64,000 bases of DNA from Streptomyces malaysiensis subsp. samsunensis. Lineage in GTDB: Bacteria; Actinomycetota; Actinomycetes; Streptomycetales; Streptomycetaceae. The stretch spans positions 62,001-126,000 of the forward strand of contig NZ_JANIIC010000022.1 in the NCBI RefSeq assembly GCF_024519315.1. Reading direction: 5' to 3'. Positions 27,653 to 36,171 of the stretch are shown in pieces (position 1 is the stretch's first letter; each line of letters begins with the position of its first letter). The notes below the pieces were generated by a model that searched no databases, had not been told where the DNA came from, and saw only the letters and a program-made list of their open reading frames with translations. The position numbers and the translations under genes are program-made.

Positions 27653-28186
27653 CGGGTAGAGGCCCCGGGCTCGGTGCGCCTCCGCCACGGTCTTGACAGC
27701 CAGCGTGGCCGCAGCCGCTCGCAAGGTGAGATCGTGCTCGTGACTGTGTTCGCGCACCCGAGCCCAGGCAGCCAGCATCCGATGCTTGAGCCGGATCTCG
27801 ACTTCGCCGGCCGACCACCAGTACGCCTGGTTGGCCTGCCTCCACTCGCACTAGGACACGACGACACCTCCGGCGTTGGCCAGGATGTCGGGGACGACGA
27901 GCACGCCGTTCGCGGCGAGCGCCTCGTCCGCGGCAGCAGTCGTGGGTCCGTTGGCGCCTTCGACCACTATGCGTGCGCGGATCCCGGACGCGTTGCGCTC
28001 GTGGATCACGCCCTCGACCGCAGCTGGAACGAGGACATCGACATCTCGCGCAGTGGAACGCTGAGTCATCTCGAACACGCTCTCGTCGTAGCCGAGTAGG
28101 TCGACGGCTTTCCGCAGTTGGGCGTGGGCGTCGTCCAGCGGACCGCGCGAGCCGGCTCGCGCCACCCTCAGGTTCGTGATGGTCAC
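27653..28186 (-). pseudogene. Glutamate dehydrogenase remnant (C-terminal part, in-frame TAG)
   Basis: From 28186 the frame reads the NAD-domain of a Glu/Leu/Phe/Val-type dehydrogenase: DVDVLVPAAVEGVI, ARIVVEGANGPTTAAADEAL and NGVLVVPDILANAGGVVVS. Then comes TAG at 27851-27853 where Tyr is expected (SYxEW). The same frame continues with ANQAYWWSAGEVEIRLKHRM and ends near AEAHRARGLYP, the usual GDH terminus. The N-terminal half (about 240 residues) is missing, replaced by the junction with the glutaryl-CoA dehydrogenase gene. A pseudogene by truncation plus nonsense mutation. Confidence 0.8.
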
Positions 28187-29379
28187 CGGTACGCCGCCTG
28201 TCCCGTCATCGCCTGTCCGACCACCAGGGTGTGCATCTCGACAGTTCCCTCGTAGGTCAGCACCGACTCCAGGTTGTTCATGTGCCGGATGACCGGGTAT
28301 TCGAGCGAGATGCCGTTGGCGCCGAGGATCGTCCTGGACGTGCGGCAGATCGCGAGCGCCTCCCGCACGTTGTTCAGCTTGCCCAGGCTGACCTGATCGG
28401 GACGCAGCGTGCCGGCGTCCTTGCGGCGGCCGAGGTGCAGTGCCAGGAGCACGCCCTTGATGTACTCCAGGTTCATGTCGGCGAGCTTTTGCTGGGTGAG
28501 CTGGAAGCCGGCGATGGACTTGCCGAACTGCCTGCGTTCGCTGGCATAGGAAAGAGCTGCCGACAGCGACGACCGTGCTGCGCCCATCGCCCCCCAGACG
28601 ATGCCGTAGCGGGCTTCGGTCAAGCAGCTCAGCGGGCCTTTGAGTCCGCCGGCCTCGGGGAAGGCGGCAGAAGCAGGCAGCCGGACATCATCGAGGACGA
28701 GCTCGCTGGTGACGGAAGCGCGCAGCGAAAGCTTGTGCTTGATCTCCGGCGCCGAGAACCCTGGTGTGCCGGTCGGAACGACGAAACCGCGGATGCCCTC
28801 GTCCGTCTGGGCCCACACCACAGCGACGTCGGCGACGGTTCCGTTGGTGATCCACGTCTTGCGGCCGTCGACAATCCAGTCGTCGCCGTCGCGGCGAGCA
28901 CGGGTGCGCATGGCGCCCGGGTCGGAGCCGATGTCAGGCTCGGTCAGGCCGAAGCAGCCGATGGCCTCGCCCGCTGCCATCGATGGGAGCCACTCGTTTT
29001 TCTGTTCCTCGGTGCCCCAGCGCCAGATGGCGAACATAGCGAGCGATCCTTGGACCGACACCAGGGAGCGGATTCCGGAGTCGGTCGCCTCGAGTTCAAG
29101 GCACGCAAGGCCGTATTCGGTCGCGGACATGCCGGCACAGCCGTATCCCTCCAGGTGCATGCCGAGCACTCCGAGCGTGCCCAGCTCCTTTGCCAGGCCT
29201 CGAATGTCGTTGATGCGGCCCTGTTCGAACCAGTCGGCCACATAGGGATCGATGCGGTCGTGGCACAGCCGGCGAACGGAGTCCCGGACCGCCTTCTCCT
29301 CGGCGGAGAATTGCTCGTCGATACCGACCAGATCCATCGGGTCGATCGGCGGGAGCGACTTGGTGTGGTGGGTGCTCAT
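28183..29379 (-). CDS. gcdH: Glutaryl-CoA dehydrogenase-like acyl-CoA dehydrogenase
   Basis: The 398-residue enzyme has FGLTEPDIGSDPGAMRTRAR, KTWITNGTVADVAVVWAQ, the C-terminal ERRQFGKSIAGFQLTQQKLA and the active-site Glu in LTYEGTVEMH (E377). This layout and the YEGT motif match glutaryl-CoA dehydrogenases, which oxidise and decarboxylate glutaryl-CoA to crotonyl-CoA. ATG 29379 overlaps the stop of the CoA-transferase remnant upstream. It is the only intact gene of a decayed group (gabT, aldehyde dehydrogenase, CoA-transferase, gcdH, gdh remnant). Confidence 0.85.
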   Translation of the reverse strand: MSTHHTKSLPPIDPMDLVGIDEQFSAEEKAVRDSVRRLCHDRIDPYVADWFEQGRINDIRGLAKELGTLGVLGMHLEGYGCAGMSATEYGLACLELEATDSGIRSLVSVQGSLAMFAIWRWGTEEQKNEWLPSMAAGEAIGCFGLTEPDIGSDPGAMRTRARRDGDDWIVDGRKTWITNGTVADVAVVWAQTDEGIRGFVVPTGTPGFSAPEIKHKLSLRASVTSELVLDDVRLPASAAFPEAGGLKGPLSCLTEARYGIVWGAMGAARSSLSAALSYASERRQFGKSIAGFQLTQQKLADMNLEYIKGVLLALHLGRRKDAGTLRPDQVSLGKLNNVREALAICRTSRTILGANGISLEYPVIRHMNNLESVLTYEGTVEMHTLVVGQAMTGQAAYR

Positions 29380-29841
29380 CGTGCTCCTTCTTCCTCTAGC
29401 CAGCGGCGGACGGCGTCGTTGTGCTCCCCCAGGGCGGGTGGAGCGCCATAGGTGGTGATGGGCGTGCGGGAGAAGGTGATGGGGTTGCGCACCTGCTTGG
29501 GTGCCTCGCCGACCTCGGCTGTAGGTTCCAGCCCGAGTCGCTCGGCGAGGTCGATGGCATCCGCGATGGAACCGATGCGGCCAGCAGGGATTCCGATCCG
29601 GTTCAAGCGGGCCACCCATGCGTCGACGGTGTCGGTGCGCAGGTGCCTCTCGTCGAGGACGTCGACGAGCTCATCGGGTTCTGCACTCGATGTGCGTTCG
29701 TGGTGAATCGCGCGTCGACTGCGAGCTCGACGTCTTCGAACTCGGCCGCCAGCCGGACGAACTGTCCGTCGTTGCCGACGCAGAGGGCAAGGTGCCCGTC
29801 CTTGGCTGCCAAGGTCTCGTAGGGGGCGATGGTGAGGTGGA
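29376..29841 (-). pseudogene. Class III CoA-transferase remnant (C-terminal third, frameshifted)
   Basis: HLTIAPYETLAAKDGHLALC, VGNDGQFVRLAAEFEDVELA and DARFTTNAHRVQNP match the middle of CaiB/BaiF enzymes. After a frameshift near 29690 the next frame gives DELVDVLDERHLRTDTVDAW, ARLNRIGIPAGRIGSIADAI and RNPITFSRTPITTYGAPPAL up to the stop at 29376. The N-terminal two-thirds with the catalytic Asp is gone, fused at about 29840 to an aldehyde dehydrogenase remnant. Next to gcdH, a succinyl-CoA:glutarate transferase is the likely ancestor. Confidence 0.8.
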
Positions 29842-30081
29842 TGGCCACGGCCCTCCGTGCTGCCACGCCCACGTGACTGCGACGCTGGTCGGCCATTCGT
29901 TGAGTGCGACCCGACCGACCTTTTCGCTGAGTACCGCGACGAGATTCGGGGCATCCTCGTCGGTCAGACCCGCGGTGAACAGGCTTGCCGCGAGCGCCGG
30001 CTGCAGGTGGTCCAGGGCACGTGTCAGCTCCGCGACCTTTCCGAGCTCTTCGCCGGTGCGCGGATTGAAGGAGACGATCAT
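29836..30081 (-). pseudogene. Aldehyde dehydrogenase remnant with large internal deletion
   Basis: ATG 30081 starts MIVSFNPRTGEELGKVAELT, a typical ALDH N-terminus. The sequence then jumps to a C-terminal ALDH part: DEDAPNLVAVLSEKVGRVAL followed by NEWPTSVAVTWAWQHGG. About 400 residues, including the catalytic Cys and Glu, are missing. It continues out of frame into the CoA-transferase remnant. Its ATG overlaps the gabT stop (ATGA), so the original operon order gabT-aldH is still visible. Confidence 0.75.
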
Positions 30082-30758
30082 GGCTGGACCTCGTCGATGG
30101 CACCGCAGATCACATCGAGGGCGTCGTCGAGCAGGTCGTCGCAGATGACCAGTGGCGGTAGCAGGCGGATCACGTTGCCGAACGTGCCGCACACCAAGAC
30201 CAGCACGCCCTGTGCGTGACAGGCTGCCGAGACTGCCCTGGCGAGCTCAGGAGCTGGTGCCGTGGTGCCCGGCCGGACGAATTCGATCGCCAGCATCGCG
30301 CCCCGCCCGCGGACCTCACCGACGACTGAAGCCTCGCCGGTGAGCGCGGCGAGGCGTGGCTTGACGTTCGCTTCGATGTCGCGGGCACGCTGGACCAGGG
30401 CCTCACGTTCGATGGTCTCCAGCGCCCCGAGAGCTGCCGCGCAGGCGACTGGGTTGCCGGCGTAGGTGCCGCCGAGCCCGCCCGCCGGCACATCGAACTT
30501 CGGCCCGAGCCCGAACGCCACCGCACTCACGTCGCTCTTCTTCAGCGCGGCGACGTAGCGCTTGCAACCGATCCTGTTCGTCGGCAGGGAGACGCCGACC
30601 GTGAGGAGAAGTACTCCGCCAGCCAGATATGGGGAGGGGTCGAGAAGCTCGCTCAGGTGAACGGCAGCGATCGGCGTATCCGGGAGAGGCGCTCCGCCCA
30701 CCGGCGCGAGGTGTTGTCCCAGGACCGCGGACAGCGACGAGACAGTGGGGATCGGCAT
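30078..30758 (-). pseudogene. gabT: Class III aminotransferase (GabT-like) 3' remnant
   Basis: From about 30494 the frame is a clear GabT C-terminal half: GGLGGTYAGNPVACAAALGA, EVRGRGAMLAIEFVRPG and GVLVLVCGTFGNVIRLLPPL. Codons 30758-30495 are open but do not read as the PLP domain, and the Schiff-base Lys region (normally before GGLGGTY) is lacking. Intact GabT is about 430 residues. Inactive. In the row with ALDH, CoA-transferase and gcdH it points to 5-aminovalerate or GABA use. Confidence 0.75.
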
Positions 30759-30798
30759 GCAGTGACCTCGGCGCTGTTACCACGCCCGTAGGAGCCGG

Positions 30799-31743
30799 CT
30801 ACCCGAAGATGCCGGTGGACATGTACTTCATTCCGCTGTCCACAGCGATGGTCACGACCACGTCATCGGGTCCGAGACGCTCCGCGAGCCGCCGAGCCAC
30901 CACGACATTCGCCCCCGTCGAGATCCCCGCGAATATGCCATCGGTCTTGGCGAGCGACGCGGCCATCGCGATGGCTTCGTCGTCGCCGGCCGTCTCAACG
31001 GAGTCCACCACGTTCATGTCCACCAACGGAGACTTACCTCCGGAGAGACCTTGGAGCTTGTGCGGCCCCACCACTCCCTTCGAGAGCGCCGGCGACCCCG
31101 CGGGCTCCATCGCCACCACCTGACAGTCCGGCAGTGTCTCCTTGATCGCCAGGCCCACGCCCATCAGGGTCCCCCCGGTGCCGACCCCGGTGCAGAACGC
31201 CGTCATGCGACCGCCCGTCTGATTCAGAATCTCTTGGCCCAGCGTTTGGCGGTAGCCTTCCACCATGGCCTGGTTGTGGAACTGGTCGGTGGAGAAGTAG
31301 TCGGGAAGACTGGCGAGTTCGGCCACCCTGTTCGTCATGTCGGCGACGTCCTCTTGCGTCATCCCTTCCGGGGATCTGCGCGGCATTACTTCCAGGTCGG
31401 CTCCGAAGGCCGCCATCATGGCGAGCCTCTCCGGCGTAAAGCAGCTAGAGGTCACCAGCTTCAGCGGGTAGCCCTTCGCCCGGCAGGCGAGTGCGAGCGC
31501 AGGCCCCGTACTACCTCCGGTGTACTCGACCACTGTCATCCCCGGCTTCAGCTGGCCGCGACGTTCGGCGTCGTCGAGGATTGCCAGGGTCATCCGGTCC
31601 TTCACCGAACCTGACGGGTTGAGGTACTCAAGTTTCACGAACACGCTGGCACCGCCGTCGGATCCGTTCGCGTGAAGCTGGATCAGTGGCGTGTTGCCGA
31701 CAGCGCGCAGAATGCCGAGATCGGTCGTCAGTGGCGTGTTCAT
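30799..31743 (-). CDS. Cysteine synthase-family PLP enzyme (unusual TGGSTG loop)
   Basis: The 314-residue fold-type II enzyme carries the PLP Lys in NPSGSVKDR (K48), the phosphate loop GVGTGGTLMGVG and the ending ISTGANVVVARRLAER. The substrate loop, normally TSGNTG in CysK/CysM, reads TGGSTG, a variant in a poorly characterised branch, so O-acetylserine sulfhydrylase activity should not be assumed. It is divergent from the amidohydrolase gene with two operator-like motifs between, hence probably part of the island regulon. A beta-elimination or replacement on an amino acid is likely. Confidence 0.82.
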   Translation of the reverse strand: MNTPLTTDLGILRAVGNTPLIQLHANGSDGGASVFVKLEYLNPSGSVKDRMTLAILDDAERRGQLKPGMTVVEYTGGSTGPALALACRAKGYPLKLVTSSCFTPERLAMMAAFGADLEVMPRRSPEGMTQEDVADMTNRVAELASLPDYFSTDQFHNQAMVEGYRQTLGQEILNQTGGRMTAFCTGVGTGGTLMGVGLAIKETLPDCQVVAMEPAGSPALSKGVVGPHKLQGLSGGKSPLVDMNVVDSVETAGDDEAIAMAASLAKTDGIFAGISTGANVVVARRLAERLGPDDVVVTIAVDSGMKYMSTGIFG

Positions 31744-31798
31744 GAGACTCCCCTGGCTCGGGTTCGATGCCGACTAGGCATGATACATCGACACCTCT

Positions 31799-31850
31799 AA
31801 GATTCTAGGAGTATTCAATCTTGTGGTCAAGTTACTAGGAACATTCAAGG
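31799..31850. promoter_or_regulatory. Two GntR-type operator candidates (sites B1 and B2)
   Basis: AAGATTCTAGGAGTATTCAA (31799-31818) and GTTACTAGGAACATTCAAGG (31831-31850) share CTAGGANNATTCAA with each other and with site A at 21.3 kb. They are 32 bases (three helical turns) apart, in the space between divergent cysteine-synthase-like and amidohydrolase genes. Such spacing suits cooperative binding of dimers. Confidence 0.6.
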
Positions 31851-31895
31851 AACTACCCAGAGTGTCGTTACACAGAGGCGGAGAACGGGGTCAAG

Positions 31896-33503
31896 GTGCG
31901 ACTCGATCTGAAGGTGACGAACGCGCGAATCAGGACGATGGACCCGGCGCGTCCGGCCGCCCGGACCCTCGGGATGTTCGGAGACCGGATCGTCGGGCTC
32001 GATGAGCAGGTCGACTCCCTCGATGCCGTCGAGACCGTCGACCTCCAGGGAGCAACGGTCCTGCCTGGCTTCAACGACGCCCACGCCCACTCCGTCTGGT
32101 TCGGCCTCGGGCTCGTCGAGGTCGACCTCGCGACCGCCGGGGACCTCGGCGAGGTGTACCGCCGGATCGCGGACGCCGCCGGGTCATCACCCGAGCCGTC
32201 GGTCGTTGCCGGTGGATACAACCATCACTTCCACGGAGGTCGCTTCCCCGACCGGGACGCACTCGACGCGGCCGCCGGGGGCAAGCCGGTGTGGATCAAG
32301 CACAACTCCGGCCACGCCGCGATCGTTAATGGTGTCGCGCTCCGGCTGATCGACGCCGAACACACCGCTCCGACCGTCGTCGGAGGGCGCGTGGTCGTCG
32401 ACGAGACCGGACGGCCCACGGGCGTCCTGGAGGAGAACGCCATGCGGCTCCTCCAGGACTTGGTGCACAAGTACTCACTCCACTCGATCGAGGATGCGCT
32501 CGAACGCGCGAGCCGGCACTACGCCACCGAGGGCATCACCAGCGTGACCGATGCGGGAATCGCCGGAGGCTGGATCGGGCACAGCCCGGTCGAGTTCACC
32601 GCCTACCAGAACGCCCGCGAAGATCGGCGTCTGCACACCCGCGTGCAGGCCATGCCGGCGATCGACGTCCTCGCCGACCGCTCTCCCGCGGGTATCGCAG
32701 CCGGGATCCGTTCCGGCGTAGGCGACGCATGGCTGCAGATCGGGCCGGCCAAGATCTTCACCGACGGATCGCTGCTGGCCTCGACGGCGTACCTGAGCGC
32801 GAACTACCCCGGGTGCGACCACCAGGGATACTTGCAGGACGATCCCGAGCAGATGCGAACGCTCGCGCTGGAGGCCGCTGAAGCCGGCTGGGCGCTGGCC
32901 ATGCATGCCATCGGAGACGGCGCGATCGACTTCTCTCTCGAAGTCCTTGAGGCCATCGCCGCACGCGGGTGGCGAGCCCCGATGCCGCACCGCATCGAGC
33001 ACGCCGGAGTCGTCCGGCCGGACCAGCTCGACCGGCTCACCCGCTCCGGTGCCGTGCCGGTTCCCCAGCCGTACTTCATCGCCCAGTTCGGCGAAGGGAT
33101 GCGCGAGAACCTCGGTGACCGGGAGCCGTGGGCCTACCGCGCGGCCAGCCTGTTGCGGCGCGGTATCGTCCTGCCCGGCAGCTCCGACCGGCCGGTGGCC
33201 CCCGGCGCTCCCCTGCCCATCGTCCAAGCCTTCGTCGAGCGCCTCACCGAGGTCGGCGAACCCTTCGGCCAGGACGAGCGAATCAGCGCCGAAGCCGCGC
33301 TCCGCGCCTACACGGCCGGGTCGGCAGCCGCCACCGGATGGGGCCACGAGAAGGGGAGCCTCGGCTCGGGCATGCTGGCCGACCTCGTCGTCCTCGGCGA
33401 CGATCCCGTCACGATCGAGCCTGCCCGAATCGGCGGGATCGACGTGCTCGCCACGATCGTCGGCGGCGGGTTCAGCCACGGCGGACCGGTCACCTTCACC
33501 TGA
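31896..33503 (+). CDS. YtcJ-type amidohydrolase
   Basis: The 535-residue metal-dependent hydrolase has VLPGFNDAHAHS (H63, H65) and later the family motifs PAKIFTDGSL, AMHAIGDGAIDFSLE, RIEHAGVV and GSSDRPV, with the closing beta-sandwich GSLGSGMLADLVVLGDDPV. Start is GTG 31896 after GGAGAACGGGG. YtcJ relatives hydrolyse amides or formamides of small and aromatic compounds. Operator candidates B1/B2 lie just upstream. It would release an amine or acid from an amide in the same pathway. A strong hairpin follows the stop. Confidence 0.87.
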   Translation: MRLDLKVTNARIRTMDPARPAARTLGMFGDRIVGLDEQVDSLDAVETVDLQGATVLPGFNDAHAHSVWFGLGLVEVDLATAGDLGEVYRRIADAAGSSPEPSVVAGGYNHHFHGGRFPDRDALDAAAGGKPVWIKHNSGHAAIVNGVALRLIDAEHTAPTVVGGRVVVDETGRPTGVLEENAMRLLQDLVHKYSLHSIEDALERASRHYATEGITSVTDAGIAGGWIGHSPVEFTAYQNAREDRRLHTRVQAMPAIDVLADRSPAGIAAGIRSGVGDAWLQIGPAKIFTDGSLLASTAYLSANYPGCDHQGYLQDDPEQMRTLALEAAEAGWALAMHAIGDGAIDFSLEVLEAIAARGWRAPMPHRIEHAGVVRPDQLDRLTRSGAVPVPQPYFIAQFGEGMRENLGDREPWAYRAASLLRRGIVLPGSSDRPVAPGAPLPIVQAFVERLTEVGEPFGQDERISAEAALRAYTAGSAAATGWGHEKGSLGSGMLADLVVLGDDPVTIEPARIGGIDVLATIVGGGFSHGGPVTFT

Positions 33504-33524
33504 CCTCCTGCGATCTCCTCGTGA

Positions 33525-33551
33525 GCCGGCCTCGGCGCCGCCGAGGCCGGC
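33525..33551 (+). terminator. Terminator-like hairpin after the amidohydrolase gene
   Basis: GCCGGCCTCGGC (33525-33536) and GCCGAGGCCGGC (33540-33551) form a perfect 12-bp stem with a 3-base loop, 22 bases past the stop codon. No T-run follows, as is usual in Streptomyces. Confidence 0.65.
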
Positions 33552-34108
33552 CATGATCGCAGCCGTCATCCCTTTCATCGGTTCGGGTACAGCCTCGTCG
33601 CCGCCCCGGAACCCGCGGTAAGAGACTGCGCGAAGCCTGATCCCCGAACTGACACGAACGTCCATTGCGGAGTCGGAACCGCCTGCCTCGCCGCGGTGTT
33701 TCGCTCGGGCCGAGCACGCCAGCACTGCCGGGCAAGGGGAACCGGCATCCCCCCTCCGACGACAAGACCCAGGGTGATCCATCCCCAGAGTAAGCAACCG
33801 CGCCCAACTCGTTGGAGCACCAGCCGCACTCACCCGCGCTCCGACGAACATCCGGGCACGCCGCCGGGAGCACGATCTGCGGCTCCGACGACCTTCCTTG
33901 CGCCTACTTGTGCTGCGGCCGCGCCCGCCTCGACTCCTATTTCGGGCGCATCGCCGACGAGTTTGCCCCAACCGGGCGGCCGTCATCTTCTCTGATCACG
34001 CACTTGCTGCTCAAACGCCCCTCGTTCGTCGGAGCTGGGTCTGTCAAACGAGCGGCTCTGGCCCGTAGTCGGTGGTGACGCCGAGTAGCCACCCTTGATC
34101 ATCATCTT
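33552..34108. other. Gene-poor stretch between the amidohydrolase and the ISL3 fragment
   Basis: About 550 bases without a supportable gene. Open frames on both strands have no recognisable motif and no good ribosome site. The plus-strand frame near 33890-34078 is Cys-containing but unrecognised. The bases just before the ISL3 gene (from about 34040, GGTCTGTCAAACGAGC) probably include the IS left end; I could not define the terminal repeat. Confidence 0.4.
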
Positions 34109-34589
34109 GTGGTGGATATCAACTCCCTTATGGGGACGGTGTTTTCGGGATTATCGGCGCTGGTCGTCGAGGACGTGGCGGACGGCGGTGACGCGGTGGT
34201 GATCTTGGCCCGGACCCGGGTGCCGTGTCCGGTGTGCGGGACGCCGACGGCGAAGGTGCACGGTGAACACCGCCGAACGGTGAGGGACGTGCCGGTCGAC
34301 GGCCGCCAGGTCGTCGACCACCTGCGCGTACGGCGGCTGGCCTGTCCGGCCCTGGGCTGCAGGCTGCAGACCTTCCGCGAGCAGATTCCCGGACTGCTGG
34401 AGCGCCATCAGCGCCGCACGGTGCGTCTTGCCGGGCAGATATCCCAGATGGCGCGGGAGTTACGCGGCCGGGCGGCCGCACGCCTGGCCGGCCTGCTGGC
34501 CGTGCCCGTTCCCGGAGTACGGCGCTGCGCCATCTGTGGCGCCTGCCGCCGCCGCAGCAGGCGGTCCCGCGGATGATCGGCGTGGACGC
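34109..34589 (+). pseudogene. ISL3-family transposase, N-terminal fragment
   Basis: The protein starts DINSLMGTVFSGLSALVVED and has the ISL3 N-terminal zinc-finger region VPCPVCGTPTAKVHGEH, DVPVDGRQVVDHLRVRRLAC and REQIPGLLERHQRRTVRL. Near 34510 the frame shifts: the continuation RSTALRHLWRLPPPQQAVPR plus MIGVDAHRP is readable one frame over, then homology stops at about 34585. The DDE catalytic domain is absent. The fragment marks the right boundary of the island and abuts Rhs sequence. Confidence 0.82.
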
Positions 34590-35188
34590 TCACCGACCCG
34601 CTCGCCGCCACCACCCGCTACCTCTACGACGCGCGCGGAGGTCTGCTCGCCGTCACCGACCCGCTGGGCGCGACGACCCGGGTGCGCTGCGACGGGGCCG
34701 GACTGCCGGTCGAGATCACCGACCCGCTGGGAGCCACCACGCGCTACCAGCGGGACGCGTTCGGCCGCGTCGTGGCCGAGACGGACCCGCTGGGCGCGGT
34801 GACCCGCTACGAATGGAGCCCGGAGGGCAATCTCCTGCGCCGCACCGGCCCTGATGAGTCGACGGAGTCCTGGACGTACGACGGCGAGGGCAACCGCACC
34901 ACCCACACCGACCCCGTCGGCGGCACAACCTCATATGAATACACCCACTTCGACCTGCTGGCCGCCCGCACCGGCCCGGACGGCGTCCGCTACGAGTTCG
35001 AGCACGACGCGGCGCTGCGGCTGATGAAGGTCACCAATCCACAGGGCCTGACCTGGAGTTATGAGTACGACCCGGCAGGCCGCCTGGTGGCGGAGACGGA
35101 CTTCGACGGCCGAGAGTCGCGATACGAAAACGACGCGGCGGGTCGGCTCACCGCCTGGACCACTCCGCTGGGCCAGACCGTCACATAA
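34580..35188 (+). pseudogene. Rhs/YD-repeat protein fragment
   Basis: About 200 codons read as YD repeats: TDPLAATTRYLYDARGGLLA, VTDPLGATTR, TDPLGAVTRYEWSPEGNLLR, TSYEYTHFDLLAARTGPDGV and TWSYEYDPAGRLVAETDFDG. The fragment begins at the ISL3 junction without a start and stops at TAA 35186-35188 exactly where another YD unit would begin (GQTVT then a broken Tyr codon). Intact Rhs proteins exceed 1,500 residues and carry a toxin tip. This piece has neither secretion part nor tip. Confidence 0.8.
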
Positions 35189-35885
35189 GCGCCGCCGAGT
35201 CGACCGTGACGGCCAGCACGCCGAGGACATCCTCGGCACCTGGCTGGCCGCCGTGACGATCGTGCTCGCCGCCCTCGCCGTGTGGATCTCCCCCGCGCAT
35301 CGGCTCACGCTGCTGGCCGCCGGGATCGGCACGGCGGTGATGATGGTCGCGCTGCTGGTCGGCCTGGCCGTGGTGCGCGGCGTCTATCTGGACTCCGTCC
35401 CGCCCAGCGCCCTGCCCCGGGACCCGGCGGCCTTCATCTTCGACACGCTCGTACGCTTCCTGCGCGAAAGCACCCGCACCCTTCTCGTCGTCGCGATCGT
35501 CACCGCGTTCGCCACGTATCTGTACGGCCCCGGGGGCGGGGCTCGCGCCGTCCGCTCGGCCGCCGCACGCGCCACCGGCGCCATCGGCCGGGGCCTGGCC
35601 CGCGGCGGAGCCCGCACCGGGGGCTTCGGCCGCTGGCTGGACGTCCACCGGGCCTGGACCACCGGCGTGGTGATCACGGGCGGCGCGCTGGCCCTGGTGC
35701 TGTGGAACCATCCCACTCCGGCGTCCGTGGGGCTCGTCCTCGGCATCGTCGTGGGGATCCTGGCGCTGCTCGGCATCCTCGCCGGGGCGTCCGGACCCAC
35801 GGCGAACGGCCCCGCCGACGGTCTTGCGGGGTCCGGCCCGGCCGCCGACGGTCCCGCGGCGGGTGGCCGTCACGGAAGTCCCTGA
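35189..35885 (+). pseudogene. 3' part of a polytopic membrane-protein gene
   Basis: Just past the Rhs junction the frame encodes EDILGTWLAAVTIVLAALAV, TLLAAGIGTAVMMVALLVGL, FDTLVRFLRESTRTLLVVAI and GVVITGGALALVLWNHPTPA: four to five membrane segments of a Streptomyces integral membrane protein family whose members are about twice this length. The tail is Gly/Ala/Pro-rich. No ribosome site or start is evident near the junction, so the 5' half was lost in the rearrangement. Expression by fusion to upstream frames is possible but unlikely. Confidence 0.65.
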
Positions 35886-36171
35886 CGGCCGGGTGATATG
35901 CCGTGCGGATGCCGCGGGAGCTACGGACGCCGCGGGACCTGCGGACGCCGCGGGAGCGTGTCACGACCGCGACCGGCGGCGGCCCGGCCGCCCGGTTCCT
36001 GGAGCGTCTGGCGGCCGTGAACACGCTGGAAGCCGCCACCCGGCCGGCGGCCCAGGCGTTCCTCACCGCCTCCCCCTGCCGATGGCCGTGGCGGCCTCAT
36101 CGGCCTGGTACGCACGGACAATCCGCCTGCCGCGGGGACGGGAACGCCCCTGAAGGCCGCCTCGAATATCG
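35886..36171. other. Non-coding or degraded stretch after the membrane-protein fragment
   Basis: No supportable gene. A short plus-strand run, RFLERLAAVNTLEAATRPAA at about 35990-36050, looks protein-like but is bounded by stops and changes frame. It is probably another decayed piece. Confidence 0.3.

Noticed and set aside
30078..30758. Annotation as a functional 226-residue aminotransferase
   Set aside because: The PLP-Lys region is absent and the first 88 codons do not match the family; only the C-terminal half is GabT-like.
33812..34078. Small plus-strand ORF before the ISL3 fragment
   Set aside because: Cys-containing but with no start context, no recognisable family and no coding bias; left as part of the gene-poor stretch.
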